Made by a program: the position numbers and the translations under genes. A DNA stretch of 58,259 nt. Source: Agathobaculum sp. GTDB taxonomy: Bacteria > Bacillota > Clostridia > Oscillospirales > Butyricicoccaceae. The notes under the pieces were generated by a model. The model did not search any database. It had not been told where the DNA came from and was given only the letters and a program-made list of their open reading frames with translations. Below are positions 15,644 to 25,699 of the stretch, in pieces (within the stretch, counting starts at the first letter, position 1; each line of letters begins with the position of its first letter). Location: positions 1 through 58,259 of the forward strand of contig NZ_JALFLA010000037.1 in the NCBI RefSeq assembly GCF_022775115.1, given 5' to 3'.

Positions 15644-16828
15644 TCAGGCTTCGAGATTGCTGCCCGATTCCCGGTCGAACAGGTGAACCAGATTGCCGCT
15701 GAAGGTGAACGCGATTGCGTGGCCGATGGTGTTTACCGTTTTGTGCCCATTCGCGTCCAACTCGGTGGTCGGCACGATGATGATCGCGTCCCGGCCAAGC
15801 ACATTGACGTGCAGGTGGATGGCGCTGCCCATCATTTCGCTGACATCGACCGTGCCGCGCAGCATACGCGTGCTGTCTCCCGTCAGCGAAATGTGCTCGG
15901 GGCGGATGCCCAGCGTGACCGGCTGCGCCTTGATACCGTTTTGCCGCAGTCTGGCCTGCTTTTCCGCCGAGATCGGTATCGCAACGCCGCCCAGCGCGAC
16001 CGCATATCCGTCCTCCGAAAGCTGCAGCTCGGCCTCGAAGAAATTCATCTGCGGCATTCCGATGAAGCCCGCGACAAAGAGGTTGGCCGGGTGGTCGAAT
16101 ACCTCCTGCGGTGTGCCGACCTGCTGGATGACGCCGTCCTTCATGATGACGATACGGTCGCCCAGCGTCATGGCCTCGGTTTGGTCGTGGGTGACGTAAA
16201 TGAACGTCGTATCAATGCGCTGGCGCAGCTTGAGGATCTCGGCGCGCATCTGGTTGCGCAGCTTGGCATCCAGATTGGAGAGCGGCTCGTCCATCAGAAA
16301 GACCTTGGGGTTGCGCACGATCGCGCGGCCGATGGCTACGCGCTGCCGCTGGCCGCCGGAGAGCGCCTTGGGCTTGCGGTCCAGATACTGCGTGATGTCG
16401 AGTATCTCGGCCGCCTCGCGCACCTTCTGCTCGATGATATCCTTGCTGACCTTTTTTAGCTTGAGCGAAAATGCCATGTTCTCAAAAACAGTCATGTGCG
16501 GATACAGCGCGTAGTTCTGGAAGACCATTGCGATATCCCGGTCCTTGGGGTCGACGTCGTTCATGCGCTTGCCGTCGATGTACAGATCACCGCCGCTGAT
16601 CTCCTCCAGCCCGGCGACCATGCGCAGCGTGGTCGATTTGCCGCAGCCGGACGGGCCGACCAGCACGATGAACTCCTTGTCCGCGATCTCAAGGTTGAAC
16701 TCCTGCACAGCCAGCACGCCCTCGTCGGTCACTTGCAGGTTGGTCTTTTTCTCCGCCTCCTTTTTCTTGCGCTTTTTGGCGGCGTTCGGATAGATTTTCT
16801 TGATTTTGTTCAATACGACAGTTGCCAT
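15644..16828 (-). CDS. MsmK/UgpC-type ATPase for carbohydrate ABC importers
   Basis: The 394-residue protein is the cytoplasmic ATPase for CUT1-type sugar importers and may serve several of them. Walker A GPSGCGKST, signature LSGGQRQRV, Walker B VFLMDEPLSNLD and the H-loop TFIYVTHDQTEAM are present, followed by a C-terminal OB-type regulatory domain (about 270-394). A Lys/Ala-rich insertion (NAAKKRKKKEAEKK) interrupts the first strand before the Walker motif, a feature of Clostridial UgpC proteins. The ATG at 16828 has only a weak ribosome site. It is the last gene of the fucose import unit, 192 bases after the fucosidase, and supplies the ATPase missing from the upstream permease genes. Confidence 0.9.
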   Translation of the reverse strand: MATVVLNKIKKIYPNAAKKRKKKEAEKKTNLQVTDEGVLAVQEFNLEIADKEFIVLVGPSGCGKSTTLRMVAGLEEISGGDLYIDGKRMNDVDPKDRDIAMVFQNYALYPHMTVFENMAFSLKLKKVSKDIIEQKVREAAEILDITQYLDRKPKALSGGQRQRVAIGRAIVRNPKVFLMDEPLSNLDAKLRNQMRAEILKLRQRIDTTFIYVTHDQTEAMTLGDRIVIMKDGVIQQVGTPQEVFDHPANLFVAGFIGMPQMNFFEAELQLSEDGYAVALGGVAIPISAEKQARLRQNGIKAQPVTLGIRPEHISLTGDSTRMLRGTVDVSEMMGSAIHLHVNVLGRDAIIIVPTTELDANGHKTVNTIGHAIAFTFSGNLVHLFDRESGSNLEA

Positions 16829-17020
16829 GGCGGTATCACTTTGGCCGCCCCGCTTGTGCGGTGGGCGGCCTTGCGGCCGGGCTTGCCCGCGCCGCGTTAC
16901 GGCAGGTCTCCACACTGCCGCACCGCAAGTGAAGCGGCGTTTTCCTCCTTTTTGTCTGTCCGCAGCGCCATTGCGGTGGAGTGGCCGCTGCGGACTTGGT
17001 TTTTCATCGTTGCCGGGGTA

Positions 17021-18322
17021 TCAGGACAGTCTTTCCAGCACGACCGGGAAGCCGTTTGCCCGCGCGGCCGCAGCGGCAATGCCCTGCTCGGTCGCGCGCA
17101 GGCGCACGCCCGCTGTCTCGTCCAGCGCACGGTATGCGCCCCGCAGGCCGGGGATAAGCCGCTCCTGCTCGTCCAGCCCCTCGACGATGGCAAAATGCCG
17201 CGCGCCGCTGCGGGTGAAGTGGACGAGCAGCCCGTCTGCCGCAAGCGACGCCTGCTCGTCCGGGCGGGTGGCATAGATGGCCTGCCCATTTGTGCGCAGC
17301 CAATCTCCCATGCCGCGCAGGCTCTGCTCCTGCAAGGCCGGGATGGTGCCGTCGGCCATTGGGCCGACATTGATGAGCAGATTGCCGTTGTTGCCCACCG
17401 TGCTCGACAGCAGGCCGGTCAGCTGCTGGGGGGAGAGAATGTGCTCGAGGCCTTCCTCAGCGTTGTAGCCAAAGCTCAGGCCGAGGCCGCGCGTCATCTC
17501 CCATTTCTCCTCGCGGTTCACCGCCCCCTGCTGGTATTCCTTGCACCAGAAATCATGCCACAGGTCGTTGAAGCGGTCGTTTACCACGCCGTCCGGGCAG
17601 GTGTTGTAATAATGCGCGAGCAGATGCGGCAGCTGGCGCTCCCCGGCATACGGCCAGCCGATGTCGTTCCACAGAATGTCCGGCCGGTAGGTGTCGATCA
17701 GCTCGAGCCACTGCTTGAAGGCATAGTCTGCGTATTCATAGGTTGGGCAGTTGAGGTTGCGGCAGTCCCAATCGGTGTAGATCGGCTCGTGCATAAAGCG
17801 CCAGTCGATGATGCCCGAGTAATAGCAGCCAAACCGCAGGCCGCGCCTGCGCACCGCCGCGGCCAGCTCGCCCACGATATCGCGCCGGGGACCGCGGTTT
17901 AGCGCGTGATAGGAGGTATACCGGCTGGGATACAGGCAGAAGCCGTCGTGGTGCTTGGTGACCAGCACGACATATTTCGCGCCCGCCGCTTCAAAGAGCG
18001 CGGCCCAAGCGTCCGGATCCCAGTTTTCCGCCTTCCACATGTCAGCGAACTGCTCATAGGCGAAATCCTTACCATAAGTCTTCAAATGGTGCTGATAGGT
18101 CGGCCCCTCGCCGACATTGACCGAGTTGTAATACCATTCCGCATATGGGTTACAGATAAACCACTCGGTATCGGGTATCGCGCCCAGCTCGCCCACAGGC
18201 GGGGCGAATGCGGGCACGGAATACAGTCCCCAGTGAATGAAGATGCCGAGCTTTGCCTCGTCATACCACGGCGGCATTTTGCGCCCGTGCAGCGAGTTCC
18301 AAGTCGGTTGAAATCGGTTCAT
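17021..18322 (-). CDS. GH29 alpha-L-fucosidase
   Basis: The 433-residue enzyme hydrolyses alpha-linked L-fucose from glycans or fucosylated oligosaccharides. The N-terminus carries FIHWGLYSVPAF and AKLGIF, followed by YVVLVTKHHDGFCLYPS and the nucleophile region PDILWNDIGWP with the catalytic Asp; all are family GH29 hallmarks. No signal peptide is visible, so it probably acts in the cytoplasm on short imported oligosaccharides. GGAGGG lies 9 bases before the ATG at 18322; an in-frame ATG at 18337 overlaps that site and is less likely. It follows the permease gene after 19 bases in the same unit, which strongly supports fucosylated glycan uptake as the job of the cluster. Confidence 0.92.
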   Translation of the reverse strand: MNRFQPTWNSLHGRKMPPWYDEAKLGIFIHWGLYSVPAFAPPVGELGAIPDTEWFICNPYAEWYYNSVNVGEGPTYQHHLKTYGKDFAYEQFADMWKAENWDPDAWAALFEAAGAKYVVLVTKHHDGFCLYPSRYTSYHALNRGPRRDIVGELAAAVRRRGLRFGCYYSGIIDWRFMHEPIYTDWDCRNLNCPTYEYADYAFKQWLELIDTYRPDILWNDIGWPYAGERQLPHLLAHYYNTCPDGVVNDRFNDLWHDFWCKEYQQGAVNREEKWEMTRGLGLSFGYNAEEGLEHILSPQQLTGLLSSTVGNNGNLLINVGPMADGTIPALQEQSLRGMGDWLRTNGQAIYATRPDEQASLAADGLLVHFTRSGARHFAIVEGLDEQERLIPGLRGAYRALDETAGVRLRATEQGIAAAAARANGFPVVLERLS

Positions 18323-18341
18323 CAAAACGCCCTCCATTTTA

Positions 18342-19166
18342 TCACATCTTGACCGCGCCGGCCGTCATGCCGGAGATGACATATTTCTGCGCGAACGCAT
18401 ACAGCAGGATGACCGGCAGCGAGACCACGATCACATCCGCGCAAACCAGATTCCAGCTGGTGCTGAACGCGCCATAGAAGCTGTAAACCGACATCGGCAG
18501 CGTATACTGCGCCGACGATTTGAGCAGGTACATCGGGATCTGCAGCTCGTTCCAGCTCCACATGAAAACCAGTATCATAACAGTCGCCGCGATCGGCTTG
18601 AGCAGCGGCACGATGATCCGCACGAACAGCCCCATGCCGGTCGCGCCGTCTATCACGGCGGCCTCGTCCAGATCCTTGGGCAGTCCCTTGATGTAGCTGG
18701 TGATCATCATAGCGGAAAACGGCAGATACAGCGCCGAATACACAAAGATCATGCCCCACAGGCTGCCGTAAATGCCCATCAGCTGCAACAGCTGCATGGT
18801 GGGCATGGCCGCGAAGGGCGCGATGATGCCGAAGGTCAGCAGCTTGTCGATCAGGCGGCAGACCGGCGTGTCGCGCCGGACGATCGCGTAGCTGAGCAGC
18901 GACGCGGTGGCGATGACGATGATGACCGTGATAACCGATACGAAAACGCTGTTGAACAGGCAGCGCAGGATGTCGCCGCGCTCGAAGACCTCAAGGTAGT
19001 TCTCCCACAGCCACGCGCGCGGCAGGGTAATATTCAGGCTGCCGGCCTCGCGCTTTTCCTTAAAAGAGGCCAGGATGACCATGAGCAGCGGGTAGATGAT
19101 GATAAGGCTCAGTATCCAGAGCAGCGCGCCGAACAGCGCGTTCTTTTTCTTTTCCGCATGGTTCAT
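18342..19166 (-). CDS. Carbohydrate ABC permease, MalG type
   Basis: This 274-residue inner permease has six hydrophobic segments and a CUT1 MalG-type EAA loop, EAAVIDGATGMGLFVRIIVP, near residue 190, which contacts the shared ATPase. The ATG at 19166 overlaps the stop of the preceding permease gene as ATGA, indicating translational coupling. Together with the partner permease and the binding lipoprotein it should import a fucose-containing sugar. The substrate is inferred from the adjacent fucosidase and fucose catabolic genes. Confidence 0.92.
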   Translation of the reverse strand: MNHAEKKKNALFGALLWILSLIIIYPLLMVILASFKEKREAGSLNITLPRAWLWENYLEVFERGDILRCLFNSVFVSVITVIIVIATASLLSYAIVRRDTPVCRLIDKLLTFGIIAPFAAMPTMQLLQLMGIYGSLWGMIFVYSALYLPFSAMMITSYIKGLPKDLDEAAVIDGATGMGLFVRIIVPLLKPIAATVMILVFMWSWNELQIPMYLLKSSAQYTLPMSVYSFYGAFSTSWNLVCADVIVVSLPVILLYAFAQKYVISGMTAGAVKM

Positions 19167-20038
19167 ACGGCGCGCTCCCACCTTTCGCTGAATTTTTTAT
19201 ACAGCACTGCAACGATGACCAGTATGACCGTGAAGATCAGGTTGACCGCGACCGAGGCCGCATACCGTCCCGCGCCCATTTCGTTGAGCATCAGCGTGCC
19301 AAAGCTCTCCGTGCTGCCGCCCGGTCCTCCGGCGGTCATCACATAGATCAGGTCGAACATCTTCAGGCCGTAGATCAGGCTGAACAGGATGTTGACGTTG
19401 ACGGTCGGCATGATGAGCGGCAGGGTCACATGCACATAGGTCTGCCATTCGTTCGCGCCGTCGATATGCGCCGCCTCGATGTAATCCGAGGAGATCGACT
19501 GCATACCAGCCAGACTGATGACCATTGCGTAGCCGACGTTGCGCCAGACCTCGGCAAAGCTGATGGCGAACACGCCCGTCCACCGCGCGCCCAGCCATTG
19601 CACCGGCTCCATGCCGAGCAGGGTCAGGATCGCGTTGGCCGTGCCGCCCCGGTTTTGGAAGACCGCGCTGAAAATCAGGCCGACGACCAGCGGAGAGAGT
19701 ACTGCTGGCAGAAAATACAGCGTACGCAGCGCGTTGCGGGAGCGGATCTTCCGGTTTAAGATATAGGCAAGGAACAGGCCCAGCACGGTCACGACCACGG
19801 TTTTGACGATCGCGTAGATGAACGTGTTGACCAGCGCGACCGGCACCTTGCGGTTGGTGATCATGCCAATGAGATTGCTCCAGCCGACAAAGGAGATGTC
19901 GCCAAACTTGCTTCTGGTCGCGCTCCAATCGGTAAAGGCGTATAAATAGCCGACGGTCGATGGGATGACAAAGAAGATGACAAACAAGATCAGCGGCAGA
20001 AAGACCATGTATTTCGGATAAACCTTGTCCTTGTTCAC
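19163..20038 (-). CDS. Carbohydrate ABC permease, MalF type
   Basis: The 291-residue permease has six hydrophobic segments, starting with YMVFLPLILFVIFFVIPSTV, and an EAA loop EAAHIDGANEWQTYVHVTLP near residue 205. The family usually carries a longer N-terminal part in enterobacterial MalF; this short form is normal for Firmicute CUT1 importers. The start is GTG at 20038 with GGAGG 7 bases upstream. It follows the binding-protein gene across 85 bases holding a stable hairpin and precedes the MalG-type gene with a 4-base overlap. Confidence 0.92.
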   Translation of the reverse strand: MNKDKVYPKYMVFLPLILFVIFFVIPSTVGYLYAFTDWSATRSKFGDISFVGWSNLIGMITNRKVPVALVNTFIYAIVKTVVVTVLGLFLAYILNRKIRSRNALRTLYFLPAVLSPLVVGLIFSAVFQNRGGTANAILTLLGMEPVQWLGARWTGVFAISFAEVWRNVGYAMVISLAGMQSISSDYIEAAHIDGANEWQTYVHVTLPLIMPTVNVNILFSLIYGLKMFDLIYVMTAGGPGGSTESFGTLMLNEMGAGRYAASVAVNLIFTVILVIVAVLYKKFSERWERAV

Positions 20039-20062
20039 AAATATCCTCCTCTCTTTTTATAC

Positions 20063-20087
20063 GGCCTCCGGCGCACCGCCGGAGGCC
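20063..20087 (-). repeat. Intercistronic hairpin between binding-protein and permease genes
   Basis: GGCCTCCGGC and GCCGGAGGCC form a perfect 10-bp stem with a 5-base loop. No T-run follows on the minus strand, so it more likely stabilises the upstream mRNA, giving excess binding protein, than terminates transcription. Confidence 0.7.
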
Positions 20088-20123
20088 GCTGGGTGCTGCC
20101 GTAGCTGAGTGACGGGAGGGGGA

Positions 20124-21428
20124 TTAGAAGCCGGGCGTGCCGAGCGCCTTGGCCGAGGTCATGCGGTACTGGTCCATCAGCTCAATGCAGCCGGCAACGT
20201 CCACGCTGCCCATGAACAGCTCTTGGAAGGCCGAGCCGGTCTCGTTCTGGGTGTAGCCGATGACCTTGGGCTCGGCAGTCGAGGTGCGCTGGTGCTGGTT
20301 GATGGAATCCATCGCAGCGGTGACCATTTCGGACTGGATGTTGGTCGTCTGTCCTTTGAAGCAGCTGACGGTGGACACACCCTCAAAAGCCATGTTGTAG
20401 TTTTCCGGGGTTGCGCAGAAGGCGATGAACGACAGCGCGGCGTCGAGGTTGCCGCCGTTCTTATTGGCCATCATCATGTTCAGGTTGCCGCCCTCGTAGG
20501 TGCCCTCATTGGTGGTGTTCATGAACACCGGCATGAGCGCGAAGTCGTCCTTGGTGTAGTCGTAACCCTCGTCAAAATCGGTGTAGAACCAAGTGTCCCA
20601 GATGAAGACCATCGCGGCCTCACCGGTGCCAAGGATCGGGCTGATATCCGACCAGCCGTCGGTCAGGTAGGACGCACCGAACCAACCCTTGTCCGCCGCG
20701 CTCTTGGTCCACTGCACCATGTCGGCAACGGCCGGGATATCGGCGTAGCGGATCTCGTTCTTGTTGATCTTTTCAAGCAGGGCAGAGTCGTCGGCAAAGA
20801 TGGGGTCAAGGCCAAACTGGTACATCCAGTTGCAGCCGTTGGCCGGCCAGCAGATCGCGGTCTTGCCTGCGTCGGTCAGCGCTTGGCAGAGCTGGTCGAA
20901 CTCGGCCTGCGTGGTCGCAGGCTTGAGTCCCAGCTCGTCGAACAGGGTCTTGTTGTAGTAGCAGCCCGAGACCGAGCTTTCCCAGAACGGCAGACCGAGG
21001 ACGTTGCCCTGCGCGTCCAGAACGTAGCTGTGCGCGCCGTCGGTCAGGTCGCTGACCCAAGCCTCGTCGTTCATATAATAGAAGTTGTTTGCGACATCGT
21101 AGTTGCTGAGCGAGGAGTTGTTGAAATGCACGAATACATCCGGGATGTCACCGGTGGCAAACTTGCTGGTCGCAACGGTGTCAAAGGTCGAGGCCTCGAT
21201 GGACACGATATCGAGCTTGTTGCCTGTTTTCTGCTCATAGAGGTCGAACATCTTGGTCATGTAGGGCTTGGCCAGGTCGTTGGCGTTGCCCATGATGCTC
21301 AGCGTAACGCCGCCCTGCGCACCGCCCGCATTGGCGTCCGCGCCGCCGCCGCCGTTTGCCGTGCCGCCGCAGGCCGCCAGAGAGAGACACATCGTACCGA
21401 TGAGTGCCGCTGCAATTATCTTTTTCAT
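20124..21428 (-). CDS. Sugar ABC transporter substrate-binding lipoprotein
   Basis: The 434-residue lipoprotein captures the sugar for the two permeases downstream. The signal peptide ends in LSLAAC with the lipidated Cys at residue 20, followed by a Gly/Ala/Asn-rich linker; the rest is a type II (cluster B, CUT1) solute-binding fold with LDIVSIEASTFDTVATSKF and GEAAMVFIWDTWFY. The ATG at 21428 has AAGGAG 7 bases upstream; an in-frame ATG at 21434 overlaps the site. It heads the import unit and diverges from the YesL-like gene. Specificity for a fucosylated sugar is inferred from neighbours. Confidence 0.9.
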   Translation of the reverse strand: MKKIIAAALIGTMCLSLAACGGTANGGGGADANAGGAQGGVTLSIMGNANDLAKPYMTKMFDLYEQKTGNKLDIVSIEASTFDTVATSKFATGDIPDVFVHFNNSSLSNYDVANNFYYMNDEAWVSDLTDGAHSYVLDAQGNVLGLPFWESSVSGCYYNKTLFDELGLKPATTQAEFDQLCQALTDAGKTAICWPANGCNWMYQFGLDPIFADDSALLEKINKNEIRYADIPAVADMVQWTKSAADKGWFGASYLTDGWSDISPILGTGEAAMVFIWDTWFYTDFDEGYDYTKDDFALMPVFMNTTNEGTYEGGNLNMMMANKNGGNLDAALSFIAFCATPENYNMAFEGVSTVSCFKGQTTNIQSEMVTAAMDSINQHQRTSTAEPKVIGYTQNETGSAFQELFMGSVDVAGCIELMDQYRMTSAKALGTPGF

Positions 21429-21492
21429 TTCCATTCTCCTTTGCATCACTTTTTTTACCGCCCTATGACGCTCGCGCGCCATAGGGGCTTGA

Positions 21493-21521
21493 TTGACTTC
21501 CTTCCGTTTCCCTGCTATGAT
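21493..21521 (+). promoter_or_regulatory. Promoter of the YesL/DUF624-like gene
   Basis: TTGACT (21493-21498), a 17-base spacer and TATGAT (21516-21521) form a strong sigma-A promoter about 35 bases before the ATG at 21561. Confidence 0.65.
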
Positions 21522-21560
21522 ATATCCAAAATTCGCAGCACAACGCAGGAGGTTGTTGTC

Positions 21561-22427
21561 ATGGGCTTGTTTCGGCCTTCCTTTACCGCGGAAAATAAGC
21601 GGGGATACACCGCTGGGGAGCGGCCGCAGAACCGGCGCGAGCTGGTCAGGCTGATCCTTGCCGACCATTTTACCGATCTTATCCCGTGCAATCTGGTGTT
21701 GCTGGCCGTTTTTCTTCCCTTTCTGTTCTGGGTGTTTACCGGGCTGTTTTACATCGCCGGCGCAATGGGCGGGGACGGCTCCTTTGCCGACCTGCTCTCG
21801 CTCTCGCGCACTTGGGTGCTGGGCATGATCCCGTGCCTGCTGTTTACAGGCCCGTTCTGCACAGGCAGCGCGCTATTGCTGCGCAATCTGGCAAGGGATG
21901 ACTGCCGCTTCGCCCGGCAGTATTTTCTCTCCGGCCTGCGCAGCGCGCCGGGTGCTGCGCTTGCGGTTTCAGCCGCGGCCTCGACCATGCCGCTGCTCCT
22001 TTGGGCGGCGCTTGCCTATTACGGCACGCAGCTTGCCGGGGGTGCGCGGCTGGTGCTCATCCCGCTGCTGCTCACGGCTGTGCTGTGCGCGATCTGGCGT
22101 ATGACGCTGCCCACGCTGTACATGATGCTGGCGACCTACCGCCTGCCGCTGGGCGAGCAGGTCAAAAATGCGTTCGCGCTCACGCTCAGCCGCCTGCCGC
22201 TGGTCGCGGGGGTGCATCTGCTCGCGCTGCTGCCCGCTTTACTGGGCGTGGCGGCCTTTGCGGTCGGCGGCAAGGTGTTCATCGCCGCGCTGTTTGTCCT
22301 GTGTGTGTACTATCTGTTCTTCGGCTTTGCCTTTTCGCGGCTGCTATACGCCTTTGTGGCAAACAAGCTGTGCGAGGAAACCCTCAACGCGCAAATTGGT
22401 GCGGACACACACATCGGTATGCGCTGA
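21561..22427 (+). CDS. YesL/DUF624-like polytopic membrane protein
   Basis: The 288-residue protein has a soluble N-terminus (GLFRPSFTAENKRGYT) and about five hydrophobic segments, the first being LIPCNLVLLAVFLPFLFWVF. Layout and the FTGPFCTGSALLLRNLARDD stretch resemble DUF624/YesL proteins, which often sit beside sugar-binding lipoprotein genes in Firmicutes; their function is not settled. GGAGG lies 9 bases before the ATG. It is the only plus-strand gene inside the fucose cluster and converges on fucI with just 13 bases between the stops. The family call is from pattern and context. Confidence 0.6.
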   Translation: MGLFRPSFTAENKRGYTAGERPQNRRELVRLILADHFTDLIPCNLVLLAVFLPFLFWVFTGLFYIAGAMGGDGSFADLLSLSRTWVLGMIPCLLFTGPFCTGSALLLRNLARDDCRFARQYFLSGLRSAPGAALAVSAAASTMPLLLWAALAYYGTQLAGGARLVLIPLLLTAVLCAIWRMTLPTLYMMLATYRLPLGEQVKNAFALTLSRLPLVAGVHLLALLPALLGVAAFAVGGKVFIAALFVLCVYYLFFGFAFSRLLYAFVANKLCEETLNAQIGADTHIGMR

Positions 22428-22440
22428 AGCGGCGCGCCCT

Positions 22441-24225
22441 TTATTGATACAGCGGGCCGTAGGCGGCGCACGCGCGGTAATCGGCCGCCTCGGCATCTTC
22501 GGTGCCAAATGCGGCCCATGCGTGCTGCCGCCAGACCTGCTCCTGCGGCACGTTGTGCATGGCGACCGGGATGCGCAGCATCGAGGCCAGCGTGATCAGG
22601 TCGGCGCCGACGTGGCCGTACACGGTAACGCCGTGATTGGCGCCCCAGTTTGCCATCACGCTGTAAACATCGGTGAACGCGCCGTGTCCGGTCAACCGGG
22701 GCACGAACCATGTGGTCGGCCACGTCCGGTCGGTGCGCACATCGATGGGCTGGTGGATGGCATCGGCCAGATCGGCCGTGTGGCCCTCGGCAATCTGCAG
22801 CACCGGCCCAATGCCGTCGATGATGTTCAGGCGAAGCAGCGTGACCGGCATCTCCGCCCGGCAGCGGAAGTGGCTGGAAAAGCCGCCGCCGCGGAAATAC
22901 TCGTAATTTGCCCGGCACCAATCGGTCGCTTCGAGGCAGGCGGCTACATCGGCGCCGGTCATCTCCCAGAAGGGCTTCATGCAGTGCTTGCCGTCCGCGC
23001 CGCGCGCCGCACCCGAGCCGTCCAGCGCGGTAGCGCCCGAATTGATGAGGTGGATAAAGCCGTTCGCGGCCACGCCCTCCGGCTTGTTGCCGGTCACACG
23101 CGCGCAGGCTTCGGGGCTCCAATAGGTGCGCACATCGTGGAAGCAGGGCGCGCAGCCGGTCACCAGCGTGCCCAGCAGCATGGCAATGCCGTTGCAGGTG
23201 TCGTTCTCGGTAGCAAAGGCGGTCGGACACTTGGTACCGTTCCAGTCGAAGGTGGATGCCATGATGGCCTCGGTAAAGTCCGCGTTGGGCAGCCAGTCCG
23301 TCCACTGGCGCTGACCTTGGAAGCCGCCCGCGACTGCGTTGCGGCCGAGTGCCTCCTCGTGCCAGCCCATCTCGGCGAGGGCGGGATTGCCGTACAGGAT
23401 GTCGCGCATGATCATGGTCATTTTGGTGACGAACTCCCAATCCTGCTCGGCGGGCACTACCTTGGAGTCGGTGATGATGCGCGGCAGCGCCTTGCCCGCG
23501 TTGCAGTCAACGCCCTCGCGGCAGTTCGCCTTGACCCAAGCGAGCGCCTTGTCATACTCCTTGTGGTCGTAGATCTGCAACGTGATGCGGCGCACGATCT
23601 CGGTCATATCGACCCATTCGGCGCGGATGCCGAAATACTTCTGCATGGTCGCCGCGTCGCAGTAGCTGCCCGCGATGCCCATGGACACGCCGCCGATATT
23701 GACATAGGCCTTGCGGTTCATCCAGCCTACCGCGACCGCGCAGCGGGCAAAGCGCAGGAGCTTTTCGGCCACATCATCAGGCACGCTGGTGTCGGTCATG
23801 TCCTGCACATCGTGGCCGTAGATCGAGAAGGCGGGCAGTCCGCGCTGCGCGTGCGCGGCCATGACGGCGGCGAGATAGACTGCGCCCGGGCGCTCGGTGC
23901 CGTTAAAGCCCCAGACGGCCTTGATGGTCTTGGGATCGATGTCGAAGGTTTCCGTGCCGTAGCACCAGCACGGCGTGACCGACAGGGTGGCCGTCACATT
24001 CTCTTTGGAGAACTGCTCGGCGCAGGCAGCGGCCTCAGCGCCGCCGCCGATGGTGCCCTCGGCAATCACGCACTGTACCGGCGTGCCGTCCGGATAGCGC
24101 AGGCGGGTGGTGATGAGCTTGGCCGCCGCGCGCGCCATGCCCATTGTCTGGTCTTCCAGACTTTCCCGCACGCCGCCCCAGCGGCCGTCAATGACCGGGC
24201 GGATACCAATTTTGGGATATTGCAT
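22441..24225 (-). CDS. fucI: L-fucose isomerase
   Basis: FucI converts L-fucose to L-fuculose in the cytoplasm, using Mn2+. The 594-residue length matches the family. The N-terminus reads [20 protein letters not shown], the middle contains [18 protein letters not shown] and [19 protein letters not shown], and the C-terminal part has [18 protein letters not shown], where the His corresponds to the metal-binding His of E. coli FucI. AAAGGAG stands before the ATG at 24225. It lies 4 bases after the kinase gene in the order aldolase-kinase-isomerase, which covers the whole upper fucose pathway. Confidence 0.95.
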   Translation of the reverse strand: MQYPKIGIRPVIDGRWGGVRESLEDQTMGMARAAAKLITTRLRYPDGTPVQCVIAEGTIGGGAEAAACAEQFSKENVTATLSVTPCWCYGTETFDIDPKTIKAVWGFNGTERPGAVYLAAVMAAHAQRGLPAFSIYGHDVQDMTDTSVPDDVAEKLLRFARCAVAVGWMNRKAYVNIGGVSMGIAGSYCDAATMQKYFGIRAEWVDMTEIVRRITLQIYDHKEYDKALAWVKANCREGVDCNAGKALPRIITDSKVVPAEQDWEFVTKMTMIMRDILYGNPALAEMGWHEEALGRNAVAGGFQGQRQWTDWLPNADFTEAIMASTFDWNGTKCPTAFATENDTCNGIAMLLGTLVTGCAPCFHDVRTYWSPEACARVTGNKPEGVAANGFIHLINSGATALDGSGAARGADGKHCMKPFWEMTGADVAACLEATDWCRANYEYFRGGGFSSHFRCRAEMPVTLLRLNIIDGIGPVLQIAEGHTADLADAIHQPIDVRTDRTWPTTWFVPRLTGHGAFTDVYSVMANWGANHGVTVYGHVGADLITLASMLRIPVAMHNVPQEQVWRQHAWAAFGTEDAEAADYRACAAYGPLYQ

Positions 24226-24229
24226 GTTA

Positions 24230-25669
24230 TCAGCTCCTTTTCTGCAAATGGTGAACAAAGGTTGTATAGGCCTGCTGCCAAGCTGTGGGCTGCTCGGGCT
24301 GATAAAGCTGCACCGGCTCGCAGGCCGCGATCAGACCGCGCCCGGCCGCGATATCGGGCAGCGCGCCCAGTGCGACAAACTGCACCAGTAGGTTGCCCAG
24401 TGCGGTCGCCTCGACCGGACCGGCGTGCACCGGGATCGCGCAGCTTGATGCGGTCATTCGGCATAAAAGCGCGGCCTGCGCGCCGCCGCCGATGATGTGC
24501 AGCGTATCAAACCGTTTGTCGGTGACGGCTTCGAGCTGCCCGAGGGCCAGACGGTACTTGAGCGCCAGGCTTTCGTAGATGCAGCGCACGACCTCGCCGA
24601 CCGTCTGCGGCACATACTGCCCGGTTTCACGGCAGTAGGCGCGCACGCGCCCGGGCATGTCGCCCGGCGAGGTGAACAGTGCGTCGTCCGGGTCGATGAA
24701 GCAGCGGAAGGGCGGGGCGTACGTCGCAAGCTGCTCAAGCGCAGCAAAGGAATAGTCCTTGCCTTCGCGCTGCCACTGTCGTCGGCTCTCTTGCAGCAGC
24801 CACAGCCCAACGATGTTCTTTAAGTAGTTGACTTTGCCGTTCGCGCCCAGCTCGTTGGATAGGCCAAGCGCCGCGCTTTCGGCGGTCAGAACAGGCCGGT
24901 CAAGCTCGGTGCCGAGCAGGCTCCATGTGCCGCAGGACAGAAAGGCCGCCCGGTCGCTTTGCAGCGGCGCGGCTGCGACCGCCGACTGGGTATCGTGCCC
25001 GGCCACCGCTATCACCTTTGCCCCGCCGGGCAGCGTGGCTGTGATGCTGCCGCTGGGGATGACCGGCGGCAGGATGTCCGCCGGGAGCGACAGCTCGTCC
25101 AGCAGCGCGTGGCACCAGTCTTTACCGGCCGGGTCGAGCAGCTGGCTGGTCGAGGCGATGCTTTGCTCGCAGACCGCCGCGCCCGAAATCAGGTAGGCCA
25201 GCAGGTCGGGCATGAACAGCAGCGTCTTCGCCCGGCGCAGCAGCGCGGGCTGCGCTTGCAGCGCGACAAGCTGGAACAGGGTGTTGATCTCCATGATCTG
25301 GTTGCCGGTCAGTTGATACAGCCGATTCGTGCCGACTTTGTCCGTAACACGCGGGATCAGCCCGGCGGTGCGCCGGTCACGGTAGTGCACAGGCGGGGCG
25401 AGCAGCCGCCCTTCCGCGTCCAGCAGGCCAAAGTCGACGCCCCATGTGTCAAAGGCGAGGCTGTCAAACGTTTCCGCTCGTGCCATGCCCTCGCGCACGC
25501 CTGCAAGCAGTGCGTCAATATCCCAGTACAGCGTACCGTCCAGCTCGACCGGCGTATTGTCAAAGCGGTATACCTCCCGGCGGGTCAGCTTGCCGTCCGC
25601 CAGCGTACCGAGCACGGCTCTGCCCGTCGAGGCGCCGAAGTCAAAGGCGAGCGCCTGATAGCTGCCCAT
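24230..25669 (-). CDS. FGGY kinase, rhamnulokinase family, probable L-fuculokinase
   Basis: The 479-residue ATP-dependent kinase shows the FGGY N-terminal phosphate loop [12 protein letters not shown], a [14 protein letters not shown] strand, and the C-terminal domain motif [16 protein letters not shown]. These are features of RhaB more than of enterobacterial FucK. Located between L-fucose isomerase and L-fuculose-phosphate aldolase genes, its substrate is most likely L-fuculose, so this would be a RhaB-type enzyme recruited for fucose; L-rhamnulose is possible, as no rhaA is seen. GGGAGG lies about 10 bases before the ATG at 25669. Confidence 0.88.
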   Translation of the reverse strand: MGSYQALAFDFGASTGRAVLGTLADGKLTRREVYRFDNTPVELDGTLYWDIDALLAGVREGMARAETFDSLAFDTWGVDFGLLDAEGRLLAPPVHYRDRRTAGLIPRVTDKVGTNRLYQLTGNQIMEINTLFQLVALQAQPALLRRAKTLLFMPDLLAYLISGAAVCEQSIASTSQLLDPAGKDWCHALLDELSLPADILPPVIPSGSITATLPGGAKVIAVAGHDTQSAVAAAPLQSDRAAFLSCGTWSLLGTELDRPVLTAESAALGLSNELGANGKVNYLKNIVGLWLLQESRRQWQREGKDYSFAALEQLATYAPPFRCFIDPDDALFTSPGDMPGRVRAYCRETGQYVPQTVGEVVRCIYESLALKYRLALGQLEAVTDKRFDTLHIIGGGAQAALLCRMTASSCAIPVHAGPVEATALGNLLVQFVALGALPDIAAGRGLIAACEPVQLYQPEQPTAWQQAYTTFVHHLQKRS

Positions 25670-25699
25670 CGTCAGTTTCCCTCCCCTCGGACGCAGCGG

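Noticed and set aside
20109-21560. N-terminal extension of the YesL-like gene by about 480 codons
   Set aside because: It runs antisense through the binding-lipoprotein gene; the real start at 21561 has its own promoter and ribosome site.
22168-24495. A 775-codon open frame antisense to fucI
   Set aside because: FucI is unmistakable on the minus strand; the plus-strand frame is Arg/Ala/Gly-rich without any domain.
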